This document shows, one piece after another, positions 1-4,986 of a stretch of DNA of 5,029 bases. The DNA is from Candidatus Dormiibacterota bacterium (GTDB lineage Bacteria > Chloroflexota > Dormibacteria > Aeolococcales > Aeolococcaceae). The stretch lies in assembly GCA_003135255.1 (NCBI GenBank), contig PLAX01000054.1:363-5391 (forward strand), in the 5' to 3' direction. The position numbers were made by a program, and so were the translations under genes. Each line of letters opens with the position of its first letter. Position 1 is the first letter of the stretch. Below the pieces are notes generated by a model. It made no database searches, was not told the origin of the DNA, and saw only the letters and a list, made by a program, of their open reading frames with translations.

Positions 1-102
1 ATCATGCGCCAGGGCCGCTGGCGCAGCTCCGCCCCCGTGCGGCGCTACATCCGGACCGGGGACCTCTGGCAGGAGAACGCCTCCGCCTGGCTGGGGCTGT
101 AA
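1..102 (+). CDS. Tyrosine site-specific recombinase (phage/ICE-type integrase), C-terminal fragment
   Basis: Only the last 33 codons plus a TAA stop are in the window; the gene begins to the left. The translation starts IMRQGRWRSSAPVRRYIR and ends ENASAWLGL. This matches the end of the catalytic domain of tyrosine recombinases. The Trp at fragment residue 7 occupies the conserved His/Trp position, and Tyr16, nine residues later and flanked by Arg, fits the nucleophile that attaches covalently to DNA. The short tail after the tyrosine, running GDLW then ending in GLGL-like residues, is common in integrases of high-GC bacteria. The family cuts and rejoins DNA at att sites to integrate or excise elements. 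The catalytic Arg residues and the His of the HxxR box lie outside the window, so activity cannot be judged. It is convergent with the kinase gene. A transposon-borne or chromosomal recombinase is also possible. Confidence 0.75.
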   Translation: MMRQGRWRSSAPVRRYIRTGDLWQENASAWLGL

Positions 103-167
103 CGCGAGGAAGGCAGGTTCTCGCGCTCACACTCGGGGGCAGCGAGGGTCGGCGGCATCAAGCCGCT

Positions 168-179
168 CCTCGGCCGAGG
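168..179. repeat. 12-bp perfect palindrome CCTCGGCCGAGG
   Basis: The sequence equals its own reverse complement over 12 bp, 66 bp after the recombinase stop codon. There is no loop, so it is more likely a protein-binding dyad or a chance GC-rich palindrome than a terminator. Confidence 0.45.
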
Positions 180-189
180 CGGTGTAGGA

Positions 190-203
190 CAGACCGCGGT
201 CTG
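190..203. repeat. 14-bp perfect palindrome CAGACCGCGGTCTG
   Basis: All 14 bases are self-complementary, and the dyad lies 10 bp beyond the 168-179 palindrome. Its position just downstream of an integrase gene makes a recombinase or accessory-protein binding site conceivable, but no partner site is seen elsewhere in the window. Confidence 0.5.
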
Positions 204-236
204 ACCGCTCTCCCAGCTGTCGAAGAGCCCCCCTCG

Positions 237-320
237 CCCTTGATCAGGTCACATGCCTGCACGCGTGGGCTTCTCGGGCTAGGCGTGGAAGCACTCGGCA
301 ACTCGCCAGCTGATCAAGGG
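237..320. repeat. 11-bp inverted repeat pair (CCCTTGATCAG ... CTGATCAAGGG)
   Basis: The left arm is 237-247 and the right arm is 310-320. They are exact reverse complements separated by 62 bp, and each contains the short palindrome TGATCA. The palindromic core makes a chance match more likely than 11 bp alone would suggest. The location next to an integrase gene fits arm-type or att-associated repeats, but the function is unproven. Confidence 0.4.
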
Positions 321-494
321 GAGCACGTCGCCTCCTCGCCTTCGATCGCACTCTGACCGGCTAGCTGCGCGAGCGACCGCCCGCCACAGGATCGGAGGTG
401 GTGACGCTCGTGGGTCATCGTCGGACCCGGCATCGCTACTCGTCGTCAGGGTAGCAATACAACGACCAGCCACCGGTAGCGCTTCCCTGCATCG

Positions 495-2639
495 CTAGGG
501 AGCGAGCTCTGGCTCCCTATTGGTCGGTATCCAGGCCTCAACCACCGTGCCGCTGCCCGGGTGGTTCATCCGGAGCCAGCCGCCGGCCTGCTCGGCGCGC
601 TCTGTCATGCCGGTGACGCCGATGTGGAGGGCGTTGTTGGTCGCCGGAGGAGCGCCGGTCAAGCCCACACCGTCATCGGCGACGCGCAGCTGGATGCCCC
701 CACCGACCTCCTCAAGAGATACCGAGACTGAACGCGCATGCGCGTGCTTTCGCACGTTGTTCAGCGCCTCCTGTCCGATTCGGAAGAGAACAACGCGCTC
801 CTCGGCATTGGGTGGTGTTGCGAGGTTGCTCGTCACGGTGACGCTGACGTTCTCCTCTGCAGCCCAGTCGAGAACGGACTCTCGGAACGCGACGTCGAGA
901 CCGTCGCGGTCGAGGGATGGTGGCCGAAGCTCGAATACAAGATGCCGCAAGCTCTCGATGGAGCGGGTAAGCAACGATGAGAAGTCGCCGAGCCGTGCGC
1001 TGAGTGCGGGGTCCGTGATCCCGTGACGTATCGCGGCCAAGCGCATGACCGCAGCGGCAAGCATCTGGATGGAGTCGTCGTGAACGTCACCGGCCACGCG
1101 GCGCCGTTCCGCCTCTTGAGCGCTGACAATCGCGCCAAGTAGGCGCCGACGCTGCTGGTCGGAAGTCCGCAGCTTCTCAAGCGAAGAGCGAGCCTGGTCG
1201 GTCTTGAAGCGGAGCTCCTCATTGGCGCGCTGGAGTGCGATCGCGGCGACCTTCGCCTCGGTCACATCCTGGCAGACACCCAAGATGTGACCGAGCCGGG
1301 CGCCGCGCGAGGCTGGTACCAACTTGCGGATGTATCGGATGTCTCCGTTCGGGCGCACGATGCGGTGCTCAAGGTCGATAGCGTCGCCCGAGAGCATCCG
1401 ATCGAAGCCCTCCATCACGGAGGCTCGGTCGTCCGGATGCACCAGGTCCAGAAATGCCTCGCGTGTGCCCCGCCATTGGTCGGGCGCGATTCCATGGATG
1501 GCGAACATCTCCTCGGCCAGCCAGTCCATGCGGCCGCTGGCCAGATCCCACTGCCAGTGGCCCACATGCGCGATGGCCTGTGCCTCGCGGAGCAGCGCTT
1601 CGCTCCGGGCCAGACGCTCGGCGTCCCGGAGCCGCCCAATCCCGTACGCCAGGTCAGCGGCCAACTCGCTCAAGGCCGCGAGTGAGGCCGGATCAAAGTC
1701 CCAGACCTCAGCGCCGTAGATCATGATGACTCCGATCGCCTCGTCACTCACAATGAGTGGGAGGGCGCACCCGGTGCGAAAGCCATACTGATCGGCTGCG
1801 GCTCGCCACGGAGCGAACCTCGACGAGCGGTGCATATCCTTCAGGACCTGAACTGAGCGGGTTCGGATCGCCGTGCCTGCTGGGCCAGACCCCAGCTGAT
1901 CCTTGCCCCAGCCGACGCGTATGTGCTTCAGATACTCGGTCCGCCCCGCCGACGCGAGCGGGCGCACAGTGTGCGCGCTGTCGTGCTCGGCGTACCCCAC
2001 CCAAGCCAGCAGGTATCCGGCTGCGACGATTGTCTCGCACGCGTCAGCCAGTAGCGAGGCCTCGTCGGTGGCACGCACCACCACCTGATTGCCCTCAGTC
2101 AGGGTGCGCAGCGCCCGGGACAGGTTGGTCTGCTCGGTGACGTCGTGGGCATTCACCACGATCCCAGCGATGGCTGGGTCTCCAAGGCAGTTCGTCCCAA
2201 CTGCCTCAAGAGAGCGCCAATCGCCCGGTGCCGTCTTGATTCGGAAGACGACCGCTCGGTGGATTCCAGGCTGATGGGCACCTTCCCGGAAGGTTGCTGT
2301 GATCGCGTCGCGATCGTCGGGATGGATCAGCTCGAGTGCACTGCGTCCGACGCGCTCACCCGGCACGAAGCCGAGCATGCGTTCGGCGGTGGGATTGACG
2401 TAGAGCACCCGCCCTTGCTCGTCGAGGACGGCGATGAGGTCGCTTGAGTTGGCCACCAGCATGCGGAACCAGCGTTCGCGGGCTGCCGATTCTCCATTTG
2501 CGCCATGGTGGGTCGGCTCCGCCGCAGAGGCGTCAGGGAGAAACTCGTCAGGAGTCATGGATCCGCCCAGAACAAGGGGTACTCCAACTCCGGCGGAGCC
2601 GTCCCTGATTCCGACGGCGACCGTCTGCTTCGTGTGCAC
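495..2639 (-). CDS. Cytoplasmic PAS-GAF-PAS sensor histidine kinase, NarX/DesK class (HisKA_3)
   Basis: The 714-residue frame autophosphorylates on His by family analogy and would pass the phosphate to a LuxR/NarL-type response regulator. Domains are PAS at about 52-170, GAF at about 182-340, a second PAS (PAS_3 style) at about 345-462 and a helical linker at 463-500. HisKA_3 at about 505-575 carries the box VHDDSIQ with phospho-acceptor His520. The HATPase domain at about 610-706 has the N-box ALNNVRKHA (Asn628), DDGVG at 655-659 and a G2 loop near 672-687. His520, Asp521 and Gln525 fit the HDxxxQ motif linked to phosphatase activity, so it may be bifunctional. No membrane segment or signal peptide is seen, so it should sense a cytoplasmic signal; the ligand is unknown. 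The first start is GTG at 2639. An in-frame ATG at 2558 (687 residues) is at least as likely, because the first 27 residues are low-complexity and unconserved in style. No response regulator is adjacent. Confidence 0.93.
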   Translation of the reverse strand: MHTKQTVAVGIRDGSAGVGVPLVLGGSMTPDEFLPDASAAEPTHHGANGESAARERWFRMLVANSSDLIAVLDEQGRVLYVNPTAERMLGFVPGERVGRSALELIHPDDRDAITATFREGAHQPGIHRAVVFRIKTAPGDWRSLEAVGTNCLGDPAIAGIVVNAHDVTEQTNLSRALRTLTEGNQVVVRATDEASLLADACETIVAAGYLLAWVGYAEHDSAHTVRPLASAGRTEYLKHIRVGWGKDQLGSGPAGTAIRTRSVQVLKDMHRSSRFAPWRAAADQYGFRTGCALPLIVSDEAIGVIMIYGAEVWDFDPASLAALSELAADLAYGIGRLRDAERLARSEALLREAQAIAHVGHWQWDLASGRMDWLAEEMFAIHGIAPDQWRGTREAFLDLVHPDDRASVMEGFDRMLSGDAIDLEHRIVRPNGDIRYIRKLVPASRGARLGHILGVCQDVTEAKVAAIALQRANEELRFKTDQARSSLEKLRTSDQQRRRLLGAIVSAQEAERRRVAGDVHDDSIQMLAAAVMRLAAIRHGITDPALSARLGDFSSLLTRSIESLRHLVFELRPPSLDRDGLDVAFRESVLDWAAEENVSVTVTSNLATPPNAEERVVLFRIGQEALNNVRKHAHARSVSVSLEEVGGGIQLRVADDGVGLTGAPPATNNALHIGVTGMTERAEQAGGWLRMNHPGSGTVVEAWIPTNREPELAP
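496..519. terminator. Stem-loop at the 3' end of the kinase gene
   Basis: A perfect 8-bp stem, TAGGGAGC (496-503) with GCTCCCTA (512-519), encloses an 8-nt loop. The stem includes two bases of the kinase TAG stop and its last codons. No T-run follows on either strand, so it is not a textbook intrinsic terminator. It may protect the 3' end of the mRNA or assist termination of convergent transcripts. Confidence 0.4.
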
Positions 2640-2672
2640 AGAGCCCCGCCGACTTCTCCGACGGAGGCGCCA

Positions 2673-2748
2673 CCGCCGTGTGGCGGAGCGGTCGGCGTGC
2701 GTCTTGAGCCAGGTGGGCTCGCCCGTTCCCCCACAGCGAGGCGTGGGG
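2673..2748 (-). repeat. Three short GC-rich hairpins upstream of the kinase start
   Basis: On the + strand these are CCGCC-GTGT-GGCGG (2673-2686), GAGCC-AGGTG-GGCTC (2706-2720) and CCCCAC with GTGGGG around an 8-nt loop (2729-2748). If the kinase transcript begins upstream of 2750, they would fold in its 5' leader. Each stem is only 5-6 bp, so chance occurrence in GC-rich DNA is a real alternative. Confidence 0.25.
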
Positions 2749-2889
2749 CCGTGCCGTTCACGATGTCGTCTCCCTTCTTCACTCTGTCGCCCGGGGTCAT
2801 CGTCGACAGGTCCCCAGTGGGTTCATGCGCTCGGCCAGGGTGCCCTATGACTCCAATACCGTGTGACGCGTTGGCATCCTGAGACTGGG

Positions 2890-2929
2890 CTAGCTGCTAG
2901 ATGTGACGGACCGTCGTCTGTCTGTCACA
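2890..2929. repeat. Cluster of palindromes
   Basis: Two 11-bp dyads each have a single central base: CTAGC-T-GCTAG (2890-2900) and GACGG-A-CCGTC (2905-2915). Their centres are 15 bp apart. A third, larger inverted repeat, TGTGAC (2902-2907) with GTCACA (2924-2929), overlaps the second dyad. The arrangement suits a binding site for dimeric proteins or the tip of a mobile element. Confidence 0.4.
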
Positions 2930-3010
2930 GGGGAAGACGGCACTGGGCGAAACTGAGCGGACCTGCTGGGCGAAAGTGACCAGGGTCTGAGCCGACGACG
3001 ACTCTGAGCC
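2923..3010. mobile_element. Possible solo end of an IS21-like insertion sequence (relic)
   Basis: The 14-bp motif CTGGGCGAAASTGA occurs twice in direct orientation, at 2943-2956 and 2966-2979, exactly 23 bp apart and differing at one base. TCTGAGCC is also repeated, at 2986-2993 and 3003-3010. The segment at the left begins TGTCACAG (2923-2930). IS21-family elements have ends starting with TG and several internal direct repeats near each tip, so this could be a left-over end. No IstA or IstB transposase gene is present in the window, and no target duplication was identified. The alternative is a tandem operator serving a neighbouring promoter. Confidence 0.3.
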
Positions 3011-3072
3011 CACGAAAGAGGGGGGGCTATTCGGAACTCTTAGCACTGGCGCAAGTCCGAGGTCCCGTCCGC

Positions 3073-3088
3073 CTCAGGCGTTCCTGAG
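3073..3088. terminator. Stem-loop overlapping the stop codon of the 77-residue gene
   Basis: CTCAGG (3073-3078) pairs perfectly with CCTGAG (3083-3088) around the 4-nt loop CGTT. The gene's TGA stop (complement of 3074-3076) lies inside the stem. There is no following T-run, so intrinsic termination would be weak. The compact stem with tetraloop would still fold readily in the mRNA. Confidence 0.35.
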
Positions 3089-3307
3089 CGCATCTATTTC
3101 CCGGGCAAGCCGGATTACTACCGTCTCAAGGGCGTCGATGTGCCGAAGCAGGAAGCTTTGGACGGCATCCAGCCTTTGGGTGAGACTGGGCATCTCCTCC
3201 CCGAGGTTGGCGAGAGAGGGGCGCTGGGAAGCATCGGTAGCGGCGACTAGGATCTCGGCAATCTCACGTTCGAGCGACTTGCTCTCCATGCGTAGTGCAT
3301 CGTACAT
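3074..3307 (-). CDS. Small helical, probably coiled-coil protein of unknown function
   Basis: The 77-residue product is almost wholly predicted helical by eye. Heptad-like spacing of Leu, Ile and Val appears in LEREIAEILVAATDA (residues 12-26), and again at SLTQRLDAVQSFLLRHI and LETVVIRLAREIDALRNA at the C-terminus. It has no Cys, no signal peptide and no membrane segment. The start ATG at 3307 is preceded by AAAGGA, only 3 nt away, which is a close spacing. A second ATG at 3289 (71 residues) lacks a site of its own. The gene begins 13 bp after the stop of the membrane-protein gene in the same direction, so the two are very likely co-transcribed, and it may bind that protein at the inner face of the membrane. 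I do not recognise the family. Confidence 0.6.
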   Translation of the reverse strand: MYDALRMESKSLEREIAEILVAATDASQRPSLANLGEEMPSLTQRLDAVQSFLLRHIDALETVVIRLAREIDALRNA

Positions 3308-3310
3308 CCG

Positions 3311-3316
3311 TCCTTT
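3311..3316 (-). promoter_or_regulatory. Ribosome binding site for the 77-residue gene
   Basis: The minus strand reads AAAGGA followed by CGG and the ATG at 3307. The 3-nt spacing is shorter than the usual 5-9, so translation may depend on coupling to the upstream membrane-protein gene, which ends 13 bp before this ATG. Confidence 0.5.
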
Positions 3317-3320
3317 ACAG

Positions 3321-3680
3321 TCAAGGGATACTCGCCGTACCGACTACCAGGCCGGCCACCAGTGGCAGCAGACGAAAGCCGGAGCCCTGCGGGTCGACGC
3401 GGAAGATCGCCTGAAAGGACTGGACCAGCGCGAACATCCCACCGAAGAGTGCGAAGACGCCGAACGCGGTGCAGATCGTGCCCCAGGTGAAGCTGCGTGA
3501 GCGGAAGAGGCCCAGATCCACCAGGGCGCCCGCATCCGCCGCAGCAAGACCGACCCTGAGGCCCATGGCGACGAGGAGGAGGGCCGCGGCGCCGCCATAC
3601 ACCAGGAGCGTCGCGCGCCGGCGGGATGCTTGTGAGGTCTTCCCGGGCACTCGGACATGGGAGGGATTCTGCCGCGTCAT
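3321..3680 (-). CDS. Small three-helix membrane protein of unknown function
   Basis: The 119-residue product starting at the ATG (3680) has a basic N-terminus (Lys14, Arg20-22). This is followed by hydrophobic segments at about 24-47, 66-88 and 103-117, and the chain ends directly after the third segment. By the positive-inside rule the N-terminus should face the cytoplasm. The frame remains open to a GTG at 3737 (138 residues), but that start would leave only 14 bp before the divergent gene at 3752. The extra residues are basic and featureless, so ATG 3680 is preferred; neither start has a strong ribosome binding site. It shares an operon with the coiled-coil gene that starts 13 bp downstream. 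There are no catalytic motifs or cysteine pairs, so a transporter or enzyme role is not supported. An accessory, anchoring or holin-like role is possible but unproven. The family was not recognised. Confidence 0.65.
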   Translation of the reverse strand: MTRQNPSHVRVPGKTSQASRRRATLLVYGGAAALLLVAMGLRVGLAAADAGALVDLGLFRSRSFTWGTICTAFGVFALFGGMFALVQSFQAIFRVDPQGSGFRLLPLVAGLVVGTASIP

Positions 3681-3751
3681 CCCGGCTCGACGACGTGGGC
3701 CTCGCTGAAGCGTGATGCCCCCCGCGACAGCCGTCACTATTCCATCGAACG
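3681..3751. promoter_or_regulatory. Divergent intergenic region (membrane-protein operon / GNAT-like gene)
   Basis: These 71 bp separate two divergently oriented starts (3680 minus, 3752 plus), so promoters for both should lie here or inside the genes. No convincing -35/-10 pair was found in either direction. No Shine-Dalgarno sequence precedes the ATG at 3752, which suggests leaderless translation of that gene. Confidence 0.35.
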
Positions 3752-4315
3752 ATGTCCCCGTTGACCCTCGCCGCTCTCATCCAGCAGCAACTCAGCGTGC
3801 GCGTCATACAGCAAGCCACCGGGCCCTGGACGCAGGTGACGCTGGGGCACGTGCATGGAGGATCCCGCTTCCTTCTCACGACCGAGCTCGCCGCCCGGCT
3901 GTCTCCATCGCACTTCGACCGCGAGCTGGCTGCGAAGATCAACCAGGCGAACCGTGAGAAGGGACGTGTGGTCTTCGCTGTCGACCTAGCGCTCAACGAG
4001 GTGGTCGCAGCCATCGCCTACCACATCCCCGAGGACAGCTCCTCCCCATTGCTCATCACCGCCATGGCGCCTCGGATCGACGCCGTCGCCCCCGTCGGTC
4101 GGGCGTGCGTGCTGATGCTGAAGGCCTGCCTCCACGAACTTGGCGCCTACCTTGGCCAGGGCGGCCAGCTCGGGCTCCGACCCGGCGGCGCCCCCATCGA
4201 CGAGGCCCAGCACCTCTTTGGATTCCGGCCCGCCCCGCGCGGAACGGGCCGCCTCGAGGTCGTGTTGGTGCAGGACGCCCCCCACATCGACGAGCTGCCT
4301 AGCCCAGGCCGATGA
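3752..4315 (+). CDS. Putative divergent GNAT-fold N-acyltransferase-like protein
   Basis: The 187-residue protein has no exact family I can name, but the order of elements resembles GNAT acetyltransferases, which move an acyl group from acyl-CoA to an amine. A beta hairpin, RVVFAVDL then EVVAAIAYH (72-91), is followed by strand LLITAMAP (100-107). The loop APVGRA (113-118) leads into a long helix (118-134). Strand QLGLRP (139-144), helix IDEAQHLFGF (149-158), with the typical late Gly-Phe, and last strand LEVVLVQ (168-174) follow. The CoA loop consensus Q/RxxGxG/A is only half kept: Gly and the last Ala are present but the first position is Ala, so activity is doubtful. The ATG at 3752 is the first start after an in-frame stop at 3713 and has no ribosome binding site. 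High G/C at third codon positions supports coding. The 3' end overlaps the convergent helix-turn-helix gene by 17 bp. A structural relative without catalysis is a fair alternative. Confidence 0.7.
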   Translation: MSPLTLAALIQQQLSVRVIQQATGPWTQVTLGHVHGGSRFLLTTELAARLSPSHFDRELAAKINQANREKGRVVFAVDLALNEVVAAIAYHIPEDSSSPLLITAMAPRIDAVAPVGRACVLMLKACLHELGAYLGQGGQLGLRPGGAPIDEAQHLFGFRPAPRGTGRLEVVLVQDAPHIDELPSPGR

Positions 4316-4721
4316 CGCCCCGTTCTGCCGTCCCCATCGTGGCTCGCTCGACCTGCCGATAGAGGTCGGCGGGTAGGTGGCGGCGAGCCAACTCGAGGAG
4401 CTGGGCGACGTCCGGAGGAGTCGAAGGGTGACCCGCCAGGTAGGTATCGATCTCGGCTTCGACCGCCTCCACCTGTTCCTCCGCATGCTCGTGGGCGTAC
4501 TCAACCAGGTCGAAAGCCACCTCATCGACGACGCGCCGGCGGTACTCTCGGGCCAGGCGCATGACCGTGGCTGGAGAGAGGCGGATCTCCTGCTGGCCCA
4601 CGCGCTCCCCATGAAGATCGTCGCGGCGCGAGAGCGTTGACTTGTCGACGCCGAGAGCGCGGGCGGCGCGGCTCAGCGAGGGCCAGGCCCGCACGTCCGG
4701 GCCGGTGAGCGTCGTGAGCAT
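4299..4721 (-). CDS. Helix-turn-helix DNA-binding protein, likely local transcription or excision regulator
   Basis: The 140-residue protein starts at the ATG at 4721, chosen because AGGAGGT lies 5 nt upstream; a longer frame from 4793 has no such support. Residues 13-33 (WPSLSRAARALGVDKSTLSRR) form a compact helix-turn-helix: helix SLSRAARALG, turn at Val25-Asp26 and recognition helix KSTLSRR. This is in the style of small repressors and excisionase-like factors. Residues 49-95 are strongly helical and acidic, with many Glu, Val and Ala (EEQVEAVEAEIDTYL), and could mediate dimerisation. The C-terminal part (104-126) adds another helix, and the chain ends GVIGLG. No ligand or metal site is seen. 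The gene is divergent from the partial gene at 4986 and tail-to-tail with the GNAT-like gene. Repeats on its own promoter suggest autoregulation. The exact family is not recognised, and a Xis-like role is only a guess prompted by the integrase at the other end of the window. Confidence 0.75.
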   Translation of the reverse strand: MLTTLTGPDVRAWPSLSRAARALGVDKSTLSRRDDLHGERVGQQEIRLSPATVMRLAREYRRRVVDEVAFDLVEYAHEHAEEQVEAVEAEIDTYLAGHPSTPPDVAQLLELARRHLPADLYRQVERATMGTAERGVIGLG

Positions 4722-4726
4722 GGAAT

Positions 4727-4733
4727 ACCTCCT
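4727..4733 (-). promoter_or_regulatory. Strong ribosome binding site for the helix-turn-helix gene
   Basis: The minus strand reads AGGAGGT, then ATTCC, then the ATG at 4721. This near-perfect Shine-Dalgarno at 5-nt spacing decides the start codon and excludes the 24 extra residues of the longer frame. Confidence 0.85.
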
Positions 4734-4738
4734 GCCGC

Positions 4739-4767
4739 AGTCTATCATCCACGCGCAACGGTCGCAA
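4739..4767 (-). promoter_or_regulatory. Candidate promoter of the helix-turn-helix gene
   Basis: On the minus strand TTGCGA (complement of 4762-4767) and TAGACT (complement of 4739-4744) are separated by exactly 17 nt, matching four of six bases of the -35 consensus and the TANNNT form of -10. Transcription would begin about 7 nt later, almost at the ribosome binding site, giving a very short leader. That is a point against it, and an unseen upstream promoter remains possible. Confidence 0.45.
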
Positions 4768-4771
4768 CGGT
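4754..4771. repeat. Tandem 9-bp direct repeat CGCAACGGT x2 over the promoter
   Basis: Two identical 9-bp units abut at 4754-4762 and 4763-4771. They cover the proposed -35 and part of the spacer of the helix-turn-helix gene promoter. A repressor or activator bound there would control that promoter, possibly the gene's own product. Confidence 0.55.
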
Positions 4772-4798
4772 ATCCAGCAGGGAGACCGCGCATCGCCC

Positions 4799-4820
4799 GG
4801 CGGGCCGACGCTTGCCCGCC
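4799..4820. repeat. 7-bp GC-rich inverted repeat (hairpin) in the divergent intergenic region
   Basis: GGCGGGC (4799-4805) and GCCCGCC (4814-4820) are exact complements around an 8-nt loop. There is no T-run on either side. It lies between the divergent helix-turn-helix gene and the right-edge gene, so it is not at a gene end and a terminator role is unlikely. Confidence 0.35.
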
Positions 4821-4962
4821 CTACGACACGAAACCTCTGCCCCGACCGTCTCCAGGAGGCCGAGAGTGCCTCGACGACCGATGCTTGTCGCTAGTGGGAC
4901 ACAGCCGTGGTTTCGTCGACGCCCACACGTCGTCCCCCCTGGAGCGCTCACCGGGGCCCGTT

Positions 4963-4986
4963 TACACTAAACCGACCTTTAGTGTA
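4963..4986. promoter_or_regulatory. Operator-like inverted repeat TACACTAAA-N6-TTTAGTGTA
   Basis: The arms 4963-4971 and 4978-4986 are perfect 9-bp reverse complements with a 6-bp spacer, AT-rich in a GC-rich region. The right arm ends on the A of the ATG at 4986. A further half-site, CTAAA, occurs at 4992-4996 inside the gene. The arm sequence TACACT matches the -10 form TANNNT and by symmetry reads the same on both strands, so the dyad could hold overlapping promoter elements as well. A dimeric repressor bound here would block transcription of the gene at 4986. Confidence 0.6.

Larger units (their letters stand above)
103..494. other. Non-coding stretch between recombinase and kinase genes, rich in palindromes
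   Basis: No convincing gene is seen in these 392 bases. The region lies downstream of both flanking genes, which converge on it. It contains a 12-bp palindrome at 168-179, a 14-bp palindrome at 190-203, an 8-bp palindrome at 260-267 and an 11-bp inverted repeat pair at 237-247 and 310-320. No tRNA-like fold or T-loop consensus was found, although such a gene would be a common integration target. An attachment site could lie here because att sites often flank integrase genes, but no direct-repeat partner is visible in the window. Confidence 0.5.
2640..3073. other. Non-coding stretch between the small-protein operon and the kinase gene
   Basis: I see no convincing gene in these 434 bases. The half nearest the kinase should hold its promoter and leader. 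It contains three short GC-rich inverted repeats at 2673-2686, 2706-2720 and 2729-2748. The other half, at about 2890-3010, carries a dense set of palindromes and direct repeats listed separately. There is a run of seven G at 3020-3026. No clear -35/-10 pair for the kinase was recognised. Confidence 0.5.

Noticed and set aside
279..473. 64-codon frame on the minus strand just after the kinase stop, GTG start with a distant AGGG upstream
   Set aside because: Arg/Ala/Ser/Asp-rich composition with no domain-like pattern. It does not resemble the response regulator receiver or LuxR domain that might be expected there.
103..494. A tRNA gene as integration target
   Set aside because: No T-loop consensus and no cloverleaf arrangement could be found on either strand.
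520..1026. 168-codon plus-strand frame opposite the kinase
   Set aside because: Shadow of the kinase ATPase-domain coding sequence; the minus-strand product has clear catalytic motifs and this one has none.
2555..2800. 81-codon minus-strand frame overlapping the kinase N-terminus, with an AAGGGAG-like site before an internal GTG
   Set aside because: After the first 25 residues it becomes Pro/Gly/Ser/Arg-rich and runs 80 bp into the kinase in another frame; it is more likely leader sequence than a gene.
2434..2882. Two overlapping plus-strand frames across the kinase leader
   Set aside because: Rich in Arg, Pro and Ser with no structure, and they extend antisense into the kinase; typical of GC-rich non-coding frames.
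2902..2929. A CRP/FNR-type operator
   Set aside because: The arms TGTGAC and GTCACA are 16 bp apart, whereas the classic site has TGTGA and TCACA 6 bp apart.
3986..4612. 208-codon minus-strand frame spanning the GNAT-like and helix-turn-helix genes
   Set aside because: Low-complexity Arg/Ser/Trp and Gly-rich translation with no start signal; it crosses two better supported genes.
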